34,214 nt of DNA from Flavobacterium sp. UBA7665 (GCA_002483285.1 DLHP01000040.1:1-34214); one strand, 5' to 3'; counted from the first letter of the stretch, positions 8,622-17,366 are shown. Made by a program: numbers and translations. Notes: a model not told the origin generated them from the letters alone.

Positions 8622-10004
8622 GTGAAAATCATTCGTTTATTTTTCCTGCTTTCATTGCTGGCCTCGTGCTCCTGTAATGACAACAACGCGTCTGCTGACC
8701 CTGTTGTTCCTACTCCTCCGGTTACGGTTGATCCCAAACCCGAGGCAGAATTACTAGACCAGGTACAACAAGACGCACTCAAGTATTTCGTCCAATACGC
8801 GCATCCGGTTTCAAAATTGGCCCGGGAACGCTACCATACCGACGATCCTTCAAACGATGCCAACATCGTCACCACTGGAGGTTCTGGTTTTGGATTGATG
8901 ACACTTTTGGCAGGAATCGAACGTGGATTTTTACCGCGCGCCGATGGCGTTGCAAGACTCACTACCGCACTCAACTTCCTGGAGACTGCCGACCGTTTTC
9001 ACGGAGCCTGGCCGCACTGGATGGATGGTACCACCGGAAACGTAATCCCATTTGGGACGAAAGATAATGGTGGCGATTTGGTAGAAACCTCTTTCATTTG
9101 CCAAGGATTGATTTGTGTGAGGGAATATTTTAAAAACGGAACCACAGAAGAACAAGCACTCGCTGCCAAAGCCGATTTGCTTTGGAAAGGCGTAGAGTGG
9201 GACTGGTACACCCAAGGCGGGCAAAACGTCCTTTATTGGCACTGGTCGCCCAATTACAATTGGGATATGAATTTCAAACTCGAAGGTTATAATGAATGTT
9301 TGATTACCTACATCATGGCCAAATGTTCGCCTACGCATCCCATATCTAACGCTTGTTACACACAAGGTTGGGCAAGGAACGGTGGCATCGTAAGCGCAGC
9401 AAGCCGATACGGTATTCCGGTGGTATTCAATTACAATGGAGCCAACGGCAATGTAGGTCCAATGTTTTGGTCGCATTATTCCTTCCTCGGACTCGATCCG
9501 CGCGGGCTTTCAGACCAATACGCCAATTACTGGGCACTGACCCAAAACCATGCAAAAATCCAACTGGCTTATTGTGTAGCCAATCCGTTGGGTTATAAAG
9601 ATTACAGTGACAAATGCTGGGGACTCACCGCAAGCTATACCAGAAATCCCGATGGATCTACCGGTTACGCCGCGCACCAACCCAACAGCGATCGTGGCGT
9701 GATTTCGCCTACGGCAGCACTGTCTAATTATCCGTATACACCTGTTGAGTCGCTAAAATTCCTACGCTATTTGTACGAAGAACACAAAGCAAAATATGTA
9801 GGTTCGGCTGGGCCTTTCGACGCCTTTTCACCGCGGTACAACAATTGGGTCACCAAACGTTACCTCGCAATAGACCAAGGCACGATTGTTCCGATGATTG
9901 AAAACCACAGGACCGGACTGTTGTGGAATTTATTCATGAATGCACCCGAAGTAAGGACAGGCCTTACCGGACTCGGATTCCATTCCACGCAACACGGATT
10001 CTAA
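8622..10004 (+). CDS. GH144-type (glucoamylase-like domain) endo-beta-1,2-glucanase lipoprotein
   Basis: The protein matches the bacterial 'glucoamylase' domain family that contains the GH144 endo-beta-1,2-glucanases. Recognisable family segments are ALKYFVQYAHPVSKLARER, TTGGSGFGLMTLLAGIERG, GDLVETSFICQGLICVREYF, MFWSHYSFLGLDPRG and PIIENHR-like VPMIENHRTGLLWNLF. The fold is an (alpha/alpha)6 barrel over about residues 45-455. GTG at 8622 is chosen because it begins a clean lipoprotein signal (LLASC, Cys16); an upstream in-frame GTG at 8559 lies inside the terminator hairpin and spoils the signal peptide. The mature protein is about 445 aa. The stop touches the ATG of the next gene. Beta-1,2-glucan activity is inferred from the family, which may hold other specificities. 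Confidence 0.8.
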   Translation: MKIIRLFFLLSLLASCSCNDNNASADPVVPTPPVTVDPKPEAELLDQVQQDALKYFVQYAHPVSKLARERYHTDDPSNDANIVTTGGSGFGLMTLLAGIERGFLPRADGVARLTTALNFLETADRFHGAWPHWMDGTTGNVIPFGTKDNGGDLVETSFICQGLICVREYFKNGTTEEQALAAKADLLWKGVEWDWYTQGGQNVLYWHWSPNYNWDMNFKLEGYNECLITYIMAKCSPTHPISNACYTQGWARNGGIVSAASRYGIPVVFNYNGANGNVGPMFWSHYSFLGLDPRGLSDQYANYWALTQNHAKIQLAYCVANPLGYKDYSDKCWGLTASYTRNPDGSTGYAAHQPNSDRGVISPTAALSNYPYTPVESLKFLRYLYEEHKAKYVGSAGPFDAFSPRYNNWVTKRYLAIDQGTIVPMIENHRTGLLWNLFMNAPEVRTGLTGLGFHSTQHGF

Positions 10005-10730
10005 ATGCACATGGCCAGTCGAATGATTCGCATCCTGATGCTGACGGCCATGGCCTTAACGCCGCGATTTTCGCAGGCACAAACCGAGTTGACCGGCAGT
10101 ATCAATGCCCAGGTCATCCAAAAGCAACAACTGGGTTATGCGCTGCATGTTCCCAAAAACACAAAGGAGAAAAAGCCTTTGATTATTTTTCTACACGGCG
10201 ACGGTGAAAAAGGAACCAATATAGAAAAAGTAAAAATACACGGCCCGTTCAAGTACCTCAAAACGCACTCGATTGATGCGTATGTACTGGCACCGCAATG
10301 CCCCGAACAAGATCTCTGGAATGCTGAAATGATTTACCAGCTGGTGGTTAAAATCCAGCAGGAATATCCAATCGACGCCAATCGAATTTATCTCACCGGA
10401 CTCAGTTCTGGCGGTTGGGCTACCTGGAATCTCGCGCTTGCACATCCCGATCTGTTTGCTGCAATCGTAGCGATTTCGAGTTTCGTCGACCTGATCCAGA
10501 TGGATGACATCTGTAAAATAAAAGCCATACCTACGCGCATTTACCACGGCCTGCTCGACGATGTCGTGCCCTTGGATTATGCCGGATCAATTTATAAGAA
10601 TTTAAAAAACTGTAACCCAAATATCAGTCTCACCATATTTGACGACGCCGGACACGACAGTTGGACCCGCGTCTACGACAGCGCTGAAATCTATAATTGG
10701 ATGTTGGCCCAAATCAAAAAAAAGAATTAA
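10005..10730 (+). CDS. secreted alpha/beta-hydrolase (esterase / dienelactone-hydrolase-like)
   Basis: This is an alpha/beta-hydrolase of about 240 aa with a complete catalytic triad. Ser134 lies in the nucleophile elbow GLSSG, an Asp lies at 185-186 (HGLLDDVVPLD) and His217 is in DDAGHDSW. The oxyanion-side motif IIFLHGDGEKG lies at 60-70. A signal peptide with several possible Met starts (residues 1, 3, 7) ends near FSQAQ. It resembles the PHB-depolymerase/carboxylesterase-like proteins often found between glycoside hydrolases in Bacteroidota. The ATG follows the previous stop directly and the GH3 ATG comes one base after this stop, so it is translated with both enzymes. A role in removing acyl groups from the glycan is inference. 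Confidence 0.8.
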   Translation: MHMASRMIRILMLTAMALTPRFSQAQTELTGSINAQVIQKQQLGYALHVPKNTKEKKPLIIFLHGDGEKGTNIEKVKIHGPFKYLKTHSIDAYVLAPQCPEQDLWNAEMIYQLVVKIQQEYPIDANRIYLTGLSSGGWATWNLALAHPDLFAAIVAISSFVDLIQMDDICKIKAIPTRIYHGLLDDVVPLDYAGSIYKNLKNCNPNISLTIFDDAGHDSWTRVYDSAEIYNWMLAQIKKKN

Positions 10731-10731
10731 A

Positions 10732-13023
10732 ATGAGAAAACAGTACGCCATACTTTTAACCTTATTGAGTATTTGTTGCGTTGCCCAAAAAAGCACTAAG
10801 CCTGCTCCATCAGCCAAAGACGCTTTCGTCTCGTCGCTCATGGCCAAAATGACTCTGGAGGAAAAACTCGGGCAGCTCAATTTGCCCACCTCGGGTGACA
10901 TTACCACCGGACAGGCCAACAGTTCCGACGTGGCCAAAAAAATCGAACAGGGAAAAGTAGGCGGTTTGTTCAACATCAAAACCGTTGCAAAAATCAAAGA
11001 AGTACAGAGAGTCGCCGTTGAAAAAAGCAGGCTAAGAATCCCGCTTCTTTTTGGAATGGACGTCATCCACGGTTACGAAACTACTTTCCCGATTCCACTG
11101 GGTCTGTCGTGTACCTGGGACATGCCACTGATTGAACGTAGCGCACAAATCGCCGCCAAGGAAGCCAGCGCCGACGGCATCAACTGGACGTTTTCACCCA
11201 TGGTAGACATTGCGCGTGACCCGCGTTGGGGACGGGTTTCTGAAGGTTCGGGCGAAGACGCTTACCTCGGCAGCCAAATTGCAAAAGCCATGGTGAACGG
11301 TTACCAGGGCAAAGATTTTTCAAGCAATACTTCAATACTTTCCTGCGTCAAACATTTTGCGCTTTATGGTGCGCCTGAGGGTGGACGCGATTACAACACG
11401 GTCGACATGAGCCGCATCCGGATGTACAACGACTATTTCCCGCCTTATAAAGCTGCGGTCGATGCCGGTGTTACTTCGGTGATGGCCTCGTTCAATGAAA
11501 TCGATGGCATTCCCGCTACCGGAAACAAATGGCTCATGACCGATGTCTTGCGCAAACAATGGGGTTTCAAAGGCTTTGTCGTGACCGATTACACCGGAAT
11601 CAGCGAAATGATAGACCATGGCATGGGCGACCTGCAACAGGTTTCGGCACTCGCGCTCAAAGCCGGGATTGAAATGGATATGGTGAGCGAAGGTTTCCTC
11701 ACGACACTTAAAAAATCCTACGACGAAAAGAAAATCACGATGGCGCAAATCGACCATGCGGTGCGCCTGATACTGAATGCCAAATACGATTTGGGATTGT
11801 TCAAAGATCCGTACAAATATTGCGATGAGTCGCGCGCCAAATCAGAAATCTTCACGCAAAGCCACCGTAGCGAAGCTAGAAAAATTGCTGCTCAATCGTT
11901 GGTGTTGCTCAAAAACAAAGGGCAAGTATTGCCACTCAAGAAATCAGGAACGATTGCTGTGATTGGTCCGCTCGCCGATGCCAAGGAAAATATGGCAGGC
12001 ACCTGGAGCGTTGCCACCAAGCAAGAAAACTCGATTTCTTTACTGGCTGGAATTAAGGAAGTCGCAGGGCCATCGGCCAAAATCCTTTACGCCAAAGGCA
12101 GCAACCTCGACGATGATGCGGCCTATGAGGAACGCGGCACCATGTTTGGCAAAACGCTGCACCGCGACAACCGTACCAAGGAAGCGCTCCAAACCGAAGC
12201 GATTAATATTGCCAAACAAGCCGACGTGATTGTTTGTGCTATGGGCGAATCGGCAGAAATGAGCGGCGAATCGAGCAGCCGTACCGAGCTTGAGATTCCA
12301 GCCACGCAGCAACAATTGTTACAGGAATTGCTCAAGTTGGGTAAACCCGTCGTTTTGGTATTGTTTAACGGCCGTCCGCTGGTTTTGAATCGGGAAAGTG
12401 AAACGGTTCCCGCGATCCTTGACGTTTGGTTTCCCGGTAGCGAAGCCGGTTATGCGATTGCCGACGTACTATTTGGTGATGAAAATCCGTCGGGAAAACT
12501 CACCACGACTTTTCCAAGAAGCGTAGGGCAAATCCCAATCTATTACAGCCACAAAAATACCGGAAGACCGCTGGCCAACAAGGAAGGCAAGTTTGAGAAG
12601 TTCCGCTCCAACTATCTTGACCAGCGCAATGAGCCTTTGTTTCCATTTGGTTTCGGCCTCAGTTACACCACTTTTGAATACAGCAACCTCAAGCTTTCTG
12701 CGCAAAAAATCAACAGCAAGCAAAACTTAAAGGTAACCGTAGACGTCGCCAATACAGGGAATTACGACGGAAAAGAAGTCGTGCAACTCTACATTCGCGA
12801 CCTCGTGGGTTCGGTTACGCGGCCGGTCAAAGAGCTCAAAGGATTCCAGAAAATCAATATTAAAAAAGGTGAAAAGCAAACCGTTACTTTCGATATTTCA
12901 ATACAGGATTTGAAGTTTTATAATGCAGAACTGCAGTTTGTGGCAGAACCCGGTGCATTCGAGATTTTTGTCGGAACAAACTCCGACACCGATATAAAAG
13001 AGAAATTTGAATTAGTTAATTAA
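10732..13023 (+). CDS. bglX: GH3 beta-glucosidase, BglX type
   Basis: This periplasmic exo-acting beta-glucosidase should trim oligosaccharides to glucose. The ATG at 10732 gives a signal peptide (ending CCVAQ) and a 763-aa product, the size of BglX; an in-frame start at 10639 would lie inside the preceding gene. The TIM-barrel domain spans about 30-345, with GMDVIHGYETTFPIPLG, WTFSPMVDIARDPRWGR and the nucleophile Asp286 in GFVVTDY. The (alpha/beta)6 sandwich spans about 400-620, with candidate acid/base Glu513 in SGESSSR. An FN3-like domain lies at about 660-735 (VVQLYIRD). The C terminus lies at 13023 and a hairpin terminator starts 22 nt later. The preferred linkage cannot be read from the sequence; BglX-type enzymes act on several beta-gluco-oligosaccharides, including sophorose. 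Confidence 0.93.
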   Translation: MRKQYAILLTLLSICCVAQKSTKPAPSAKDAFVSSLMAKMTLEEKLGQLNLPTSGDITTGQANSSDVAKKIEQGKVGGLFNIKTVAKIKEVQRVAVEKSRLRIPLLFGMDVIHGYETTFPIPLGLSCTWDMPLIERSAQIAAKEASADGINWTFSPMVDIARDPRWGRVSEGSGEDAYLGSQIAKAMVNGYQGKDFSSNTSILSCVKHFALYGAPEGGRDYNTVDMSRIRMYNDYFPPYKAAVDAGVTSVMASFNEIDGIPATGNKWLMTDVLRKQWGFKGFVVTDYTGISEMIDHGMGDLQQVSALALKAGIEMDMVSEGFLTTLKKSYDEKKITMAQIDHAVRLILNAKYDLGLFKDPYKYCDESRAKSEIFTQSHRSEARKIAAQSLVLLKNKGQVLPLKKSGTIAVIGPLADAKENMAGTWSVATKQENSISLLAGIKEVAGPSAKILYAKGSNLDDDAAYEERGTMFGKTLHRDNRTKEALQTEAINIAKQADVIVCAMGESAEMSGESSSRTELEIPATQQQLLQELLKLGKPVVLVLFNGRPLVLNRESETVPAILDVWFPGSEAGYAIADVLFGDENPSGKLTTTFPRSVGQIPIYYSHKNTGRPLANKEGKFEKFRSNYLDQRNEPLFPFGFGLSYTTFEYSNLKLSAQKINSKQNLKVTVDVANTGNYDGKEVVQLYIRDLVGSVTRPVKELKGFQKINIKKGEKQTVTFDISIQDLKFYNAELQFVAEPGAFEIFVGTNSDTDIKEKFELVN

Positions 13024-13044
13024 GTTGTTTTGAGTACATCGGGG

Positions 13045-13077
13045 AAAACCCTTCAGTTTTTGCTGGAGGGTTTTTTT
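13045..13077 (+). terminator. intrinsic terminator after the GH3 gene
   Basis: AAAACCCTTCAG (13045-13056) pairs with CTGGAGGGTTTT (13063-13074) through one G-U pair and a 6-nt loop, and a run of T follows. The 3' arm is the first unit of the tandem array that follows. Confidence 0.75.
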
Positions 13078-13236
13078 AAAACAAAAAAACTGGAGGGTTT
13101 TTTTAAAACAAAAAAGCTGGAGGGTTTTTTTAAAACAAAAAAGCTGGAGGGTTTTTTTAAAACAAAAAAACTGGAGGTTTTTTTTAAAACAAAAAACTTG
13201 GAGGTTTTTTTTAAAACAGAAAACTTGGAGGGTTTA
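13063..13236 (+). repeat. 27-bp tandem array derived from the terminator 3' arm
   Basis: Units begin at 13063, 13090, 13117, 13144, 13171, 13198 and (partial) 13225. Each starts CTGGAGGG or a one-base variant, then has a run of 7-8 T, then AAAAC and a run of A. The first four copies are almost identical; later ones carry G-to-T and C-to-T changes. Each unit repeats the 3' half of the terminator hairpin, so the single 5' arm at 13045-13056 can pair with several of them. No spacers are present, which excludes a CRISPR array. Confidence 0.9.
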
Positions 13237-13244
13237 AGTTATTT

Positions 13245-13281
13245 CGCAAAGATGCGCGAAGAAGACGCGAAGATGCGCGAA
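13245..13281 (+). repeat. 16-bp direct repeat pair
   Basis: CGCAAAGATGCGCGAA (13245-13260) and CGCGAAGATGCGCGAA (13266-13281) differ at one base and are offset by 21 bp. Function unknown; similar short repeats are common between flavobacterial genes. Confidence 0.6.
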
Positions 13282-13385
13282 AGTTATTCGGAGTTTTGAA
13301 TAACCGACAACGTAATAGTTGAAAAATAGGCGAGGCGGAGGCTGGCATTTTTAAGTTCCTTCAACTGCAAAATTTCATTTTAAAT

Positions 13386-13393
13386 TATCTTTA
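13386..13393 (+). promoter_or_regulatory. possible -7 box TATCTTTA for the GH97 gene
   Basis: This matches TAnnTTTG at all but the last base and lies 14 nt before the ATG. A promoter is expected here because the previous unit ends in a terminator. Confidence 0.3.
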
Positions 13394-13407
13394 GCAAAAA
13401 ATATAAC

Positions 13408-15507
13408 ATGAATAGAATTCTCATCTTAGCTGCACTGTTGGTGGTTTTTGCCGGCAACGCGCAAACGCTCCAATCACCGTCTAAAGAAGTGTCGGTGGTG
13501 TTCACGATTGCCGAAAAAGGCAGTCCATCGTATGCGGTAAATTACAAAGGCAACCCCGTCATATTACCGAGTTTAATGGGCGTTTACCTCAAGGGCGAAA
13601 GTGATCTCGCGTCTGGCTTTACTGTCGACGGTGTACAGCAAACATCGGTTAATGAAAGCTGGAAACCGGTACTCGGCGAACAATCGACAATCAAGAACCA
13701 ATACAACCAAATGACGGTGGCGCTCGTACAGGCCAAAACGGGTAGGAAGATGAACATCATTTTCAAGGCGTATGATGAAGGTATCGCGTTTAGATATGAC
13801 TTCCCAAAGCAAGAGAAGCTCAATTATTTTGTCATCTCAGACGAGCGTACCGAGTTTCAACTTATTGCCAACCACAAGGTATTCTGGCTTCCGGGCGATT
13901 ACGACAGCCAGGAATATCCGTACACCGAAACCAAATTTTCAGACATCAATACCGATAAGGTCGACAAAAACAATGGGATTGCGCTCAAATCCATCGGCAG
14001 TAAAACCCGCATCCAGACGCCGCTGATGATGAAAACCTTCGATAAACTGTACCTCAATATTTTCGAGGCCGCGGTGGTGAATTATCCGGTGATGCACCTT
14101 GATGCGATTCCGTCAGAGAACGAACTGATATCCAACCTTGTCCCAAATGCCATCGGCGACAAAGCTTATATGCAAACCCCGTGCGTTTCGCCTTGGCGCA
14201 CGATTATGGTGAGCGACGATGCCCGTGATATTGTCGGTTCGAAAATGATTTTGAATCTCAACGAACCTTCCAGAATCGACGATACTTCCTGGATCAAACC
14301 CATGAAATATGTGGGCATCTGGTGGGAAATGCACGTGGGCAAATCGACCTGGGATTACGCGGGTTCGCAGAATGCTCAGAATGCCGCAACCAAAGAGTTG
14401 ATTCCGTCTGGGAAACACGGCGCGACGACTGCCAATACCAAACGATACATTGATTTTGCCGCAAAAAACGGTTTTGACGGGGTACTCGTAGAAGGCTGGA
14501 ACACCGGTTGGGAAGACTGGTTTGGCAACTGGAAAGAAAACGTATTCGATTTTACGACGCCTTATCCCGATTTCAACCTCGACGAAGTCAACGCCTATGC
14601 CAAATCAAAAGGTGTGAAGATGATCATGCACCACGAAACTTCGGGTTCGGTGGGCAATTATGAAAGACATTTAGACCGAGCGTTCGACCTCATGAAAAAA
14701 TACGGTTATCCGGCAGTAAAGTCGGGTTATGTGGGCAAGATCATACCGCGTGGCGAATTCCATGATGGGCAGGCGATGGTAAACCATTTCAATTTTGTCG
14801 CGCAGCGCGCCGCCGATTACAAACTCATGGTCAACTCGCACGAAAGTTCGCGACCAACTGGTTACAGCAGGACTTACCCGAATTATATCGCCGCCGAAGC
14901 CGCGCGTGGTAACGAGTTCAACGCTTGGAGTACAGGGAATCCGCCGATGCACGAAACCATTTTGCCGTTTACCCGATTGCTCGGTGGCCCGATGGATTAC
15001 ACGCCCGGTATTTTCGAGATCAAAATGAGTTTCTACGACAAGTCCAAAAAAGAGCAGGTACATACTACGTTGGCCAAGCAGCTCGCGCTATATGTTACGA
15101 TGTATTCGCCGTTACAAATGGCTGCCGATTTACCCGAGAATTACGAGAAATACCCCGACGCATTTCAGTTCATCAAGGACGTGGCTGTAGATTGGGACGA
15201 CTCGAAATACCTTGAAGCCGAACCCGGCGATTACCTAACTGTAGCGCGCAAAGCCAAAGGTTCCGAGAAATGGTTTTTGGGTGCAATCACCGATGAAAAC
15301 CCGCGAAATACAGAAATTAAACTCGATTTCCTGACGCCCGGTAAAAAGTACAAAGCCACGATTTACCAGGACAGCAAAACCGCACACTGGGAAACCAACC
15401 CGATTAGTTATGAGATCAAGACGATTGAAGTGACGTCGAAAAGCAAGTTGGCTTTGGTGTTGGCGGCTGGCGGCGGCACTGCGGTGAGTATTTTGCCAAT
15501 CAATTAA
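13408..15507 (+). CDS. GH97 alpha-glucosidase, SusB-like inverting type
   Basis: This is a secreted GH97 enzyme of 699 aa (signal peptide 1-18, ending GNAQ). It has the N-terminal beta-sandwich (LQSPSKEVSVVF, GIAFRYDFP), the central TIM barrel (YVGIWWEMH, GFDGVLVEGWNTGWEDW) and a C-terminal beta domain. Glu410 (HHETS), Glu479 (NSHESS) and Glu503 (RGNEFNAW) match SusB Glu439, Glu508 and Glu532 in motif and in spacing: 69 and 24 residues apart in both. Those Glu residues serve the calcium-dependent inverting alpha-glucosidases; retaining GH97 alpha-galactosidases use an Asp nucleophile instead. It should therefore release glucose from alpha-glucosides in the periplasm. It follows the repeat-rich gap and precedes the GH43-like gene by 11 nt. 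Confidence 0.92.
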   Translation: MNRILILAALLVVFAGNAQTLQSPSKEVSVVFTIAEKGSPSYAVNYKGNPVILPSLMGVYLKGESDLASGFTVDGVQQTSVNESWKPVLGEQSTIKNQYNQMTVALVQAKTGRKMNIIFKAYDEGIAFRYDFPKQEKLNYFVISDERTEFQLIANHKVFWLPGDYDSQEYPYTETKFSDINTDKVDKNNGIALKSIGSKTRIQTPLMMKTFDKLYLNIFEAAVVNYPVMHLDAIPSENELISNLVPNAIGDKAYMQTPCVSPWRTIMVSDDARDIVGSKMILNLNEPSRIDDTSWIKPMKYVGIWWEMHVGKSTWDYAGSQNAQNAATKELIPSGKHGATTANTKRYIDFAAKNGFDGVLVEGWNTGWEDWFGNWKENVFDFTTPYPDFNLDEVNAYAKSKGVKMIMHHETSGSVGNYERHLDRAFDLMKKYGYPAVKSGYVGKIIPRGEFHDGQAMVNHFNFVAQRAADYKLMVNSHESSRPTGYSRTYPNYIAAEAARGNEFNAWSTGNPPMHETILPFTRLLGGPMDYTPGIFEIKMSFYDKSKKEQVHTTLAKQLALYVTMYSPLQMAADLPENYEKYPDAFQFIKDVAVDWDDSKYLEAEPGDYLTVARKAKGSEKWFLGAITDENPRNTEIKLDFLTPGKKYKATIYQDSKTAHWETNPISYEIKTIEVTSKSKLALVLAAGGGTAVSILPIN

Positions 15508-15518
15508 AATTATTTTTT

Positions 15519-17366
15519 ATGAGCTTATTCCCGCTATACATTGCAATCTTTTTGCTTTCTACACTGGTTTTCATCGACCGATATTTTGTCAAGGCAAAAA
15601 GGATTTCCATTGCTATCGGGGCTATGGCATCAATACTTTTATCGGCCAACCAACAAATCTTGGCACAGCAAAAAACCTATTGCAACCCAATCAACATCGA
15701 TTACGGGTATTGCCCGATTCCCGATTTTGTCAAACAAGGCAAGCACCGCGCGACTGCCGATCCTGTGATTACGTTCTTTAAGGGCGAATATTATTTGTTT
15801 TCGACGAACCAGTGGGGTTATTGGCATTCTAAAGATATGCTCGATTGGAAATTTATCCCGCGCAAATTCCTGCGTCCCGAGCATAAGGTGTATGATGAAT
15901 TGTGCGCGCCGTCGCTGTCGTTTGTCAACGATACGCTGCTCGTGGTGGGTTCTACGCATGGCAAGGAATTCCCGATTTGGATGAGCACCAACCCGTCAAC
16001 AGACGACTGGAAAGAACTCGTACACAAATCCGAAGCGGCAGCCTGGGATCCGCAGATTTTCTGGGACAAGGAAAAAGATGAAGTCTATGAGTATTACGGT
16101 TCGAGCAATTTGTATCCGTTGTACGGCGTGAAACTCAACCGAAAGACCTTCCAGCCAGAAGGCGAGCGCATCCCGGTTTTGGCATTGAATGACGACGAAC
16201 ATGGCTGGGAACGTTTTGGCGAACACAACGACAATACGTTTTTGCAGCCGTTTACCGAAGGCGCGTTCATGACCAAATACAACAGCAAATACTACCTGCA
16301 ATACGGCGCGCCCGGCACCGAATTTAGCGGTTATGCCGATGGGGTTTACGTAGGGAACAACCCGCTTGGGCCGTTTGAATACCAATCGCACAACCCGTTT
16401 TCATACAAACCCGGCGGATTTGCAAGAGGAGCAGGGCATGGCGCAACGTACACCGACGACAAAAACCAGTATTGGCATGTTTCGACGATTGGAATTTGCA
16501 CCAAAAACAACTTTGAACGCCGCATCGGGATTTGGCCAGCGGGATTTGACCAAGACGGAATTTTGTACAGTAATACCGCTTACGGCGATTATCCGACGTT
16601 TTTACCTTCGCAAAACAAAAACCACCTGAACCAGAATTTTTCGGGATGGATGCTGTTGAACTATAACAAACCAGTACAGGTTTCGTCGACACTCGGCGGT
16701 TTCCAGTCCAATTTGGCCGTAGACGAAGACATCAAGACGTATTGGTCGGCCAAAACTGCGAACAAAGGCGAATTTTTGATTTCTGATTTGGGTGAGAGAA
16801 GCACTATTAACGCGATTCAGATCAATTACGCCGACCAAGATGTGGAGCTTATGGGAAAACCGGCAACAACGTCGGGACACCAATACATTATCTATGCTTC
16901 GGATGATGGGAAAAGTTGGAAAATCCTCATCGATAAAAGCAAAAACACCAAAGACGTGCCGCACGATTATATCGAATTGCAAAATCCGACAAGCGCGCGT
17001 TTCCTTAAACTCGAGAACATCCAAATGCCGACGGGAAAATTCGCAATTAGCGGGTTTAGGGTTTTTGGAAAAGGCTCGGGAGCCAAACCGGCTGCGGTGC
17101 AAAACTTTGTGCCGTTGCGTTCAGGGCCACGAGTCAAAGGCGAAAGACGCAATGTATGGTTCAAATGGCAACAGGAAACGAGTGCCGACGGTTATGTGAT
17201 TTACTTTGGCAAATCGCCTGATAAATTATACGGATCAATCATGGTGTATGGCAAAACAGAGTATTATTTCAACGGGCTTGATCGGTCGGATGCGTATTAT
17301 TTCCAGATTGAGGCATTCAACAACAGCGGCATCGGCCCGAAGTCGGAAATCAAAAAATCAGAATAA
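15519..17366 (+). CDS. GH43-like glycoside hydrolase with discoidin and FN3 domains
   Basis: The N-terminal half (about residues 55-365) is a five-bladed-propeller hydrolase resembling GH43. The expected acidic triad is present as Asp81 (TADPVI), Asp177 (AAWDPQIFW) and Glu247 (TEGAFMTKY). An F5/8 type C (discoidin/CBM32-like) domain follows at about 375-525 (SSTLGGFQSNLAVDEDIKTYW, ISGFRVFG). An FN3 domain closes the protein at about 530-612. GH43 enzymes act mostly on arabinosides, xylosides or galactosides; the substrate of this subgroup is unknown to me. The start is uncertain: from 15519 there are two hydrophobic stretches (4-19 and 29-43) with the signal cleavage probably at LAQQ near 50. 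A later Met (GAMAS) would give a shorter signal. It is cotranscribed with the GH97 gene. Confidence 0.75.
   Translation: MSLFPLYIAIFLLSTLVFIDRYFVKAKRISIAIGAMASILLSANQQILAQQKTYCNPINIDYGYCPIPDFVKQGKHRATADPVITFFKGEYYLFSTNQWGYWHSKDMLDWKFIPRKFLRPEHKVYDELCAPSLSFVNDTLLVVGSTHGKEFPIWMSTNPSTDDWKELVHKSEAAAWDPQIFWDKEKDEVYEYYGSSNLYPLYGVKLNRKTFQPEGERIPVLALNDDEHGWERFGEHNDNTFLQPFTEGAFMTKYNSKYYLQYGAPGTEFSGYADGVYVGNNPLGPFEYQSHNPFSYKPGGFARGAGHGATYTDDKNQYWHVSTIGICTKNNFERRIGIWPAGFDQDGILYSNTAYGDYPTFLPSQNKNHLNQNFSGWMLLNYNKPVQVSSTLGGFQSNLAVDEDIKTYWSAKTANKGEFLISDLGERSTINAIQINYADQDVELMGKPATTSGHQYIIYASDDGKSWKILIDKSKNTKDVPHDYIELQNPTSARFLKLENIQMPTGKFAISGFRVFGKGSGAKPAAVQNFVPLRSGPRVKGERRNVWFKWQQETSADGYVIYFGKSPDKLYGSIMVYGKTEYYFNGLDRSDAYYFQIEAFNNSGIGPKSEIKKSE

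Larger units (their letters stand above)
13024..13407. other. gene-free spacer with terminator and tandem repeats
   Basis: This 384-bp gap holds the GH3 terminator, a 27-bp tandem array, a 16-bp direct repeat pair and the promoter region of the GH97 gene. A formal reading frame runs through it from a TTG at 13030 to 13299 only because the repeat unit is nine codons long; I do not treat it as a gene. Confidence 0.7.

Noticed and set aside
8931..9476. A 181-codon open frame opposite the GH144 gene
   Set aside because: The sense strand encodes a clear glycoside hydrolase domain; the antisense product matches nothing recognisable.
10639..10731. Earlier in-frame start for the GH3 gene
   Set aside because: It lies inside the esterase gene and would remove the signal peptide from the N terminus.
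13035..13040. Another TACATC box after the GH3 stop
   Set aside because: A single 6-base match is expected by chance at this window size, and it is not next to a promoter.
13063..13236. Possible CRISPR array
   Set aside because: Units are directly adjacent with no spacers, and no cas genes are nearby.
13030..13299. An 89-codon frame encoding nine-residue LEGFFKTKK repeats
   Set aside because: It starts with TTG, lies in a terminator-derived tandem array and stays open only because the unit is 27 bp. No signal, domain or start context supports a gene.
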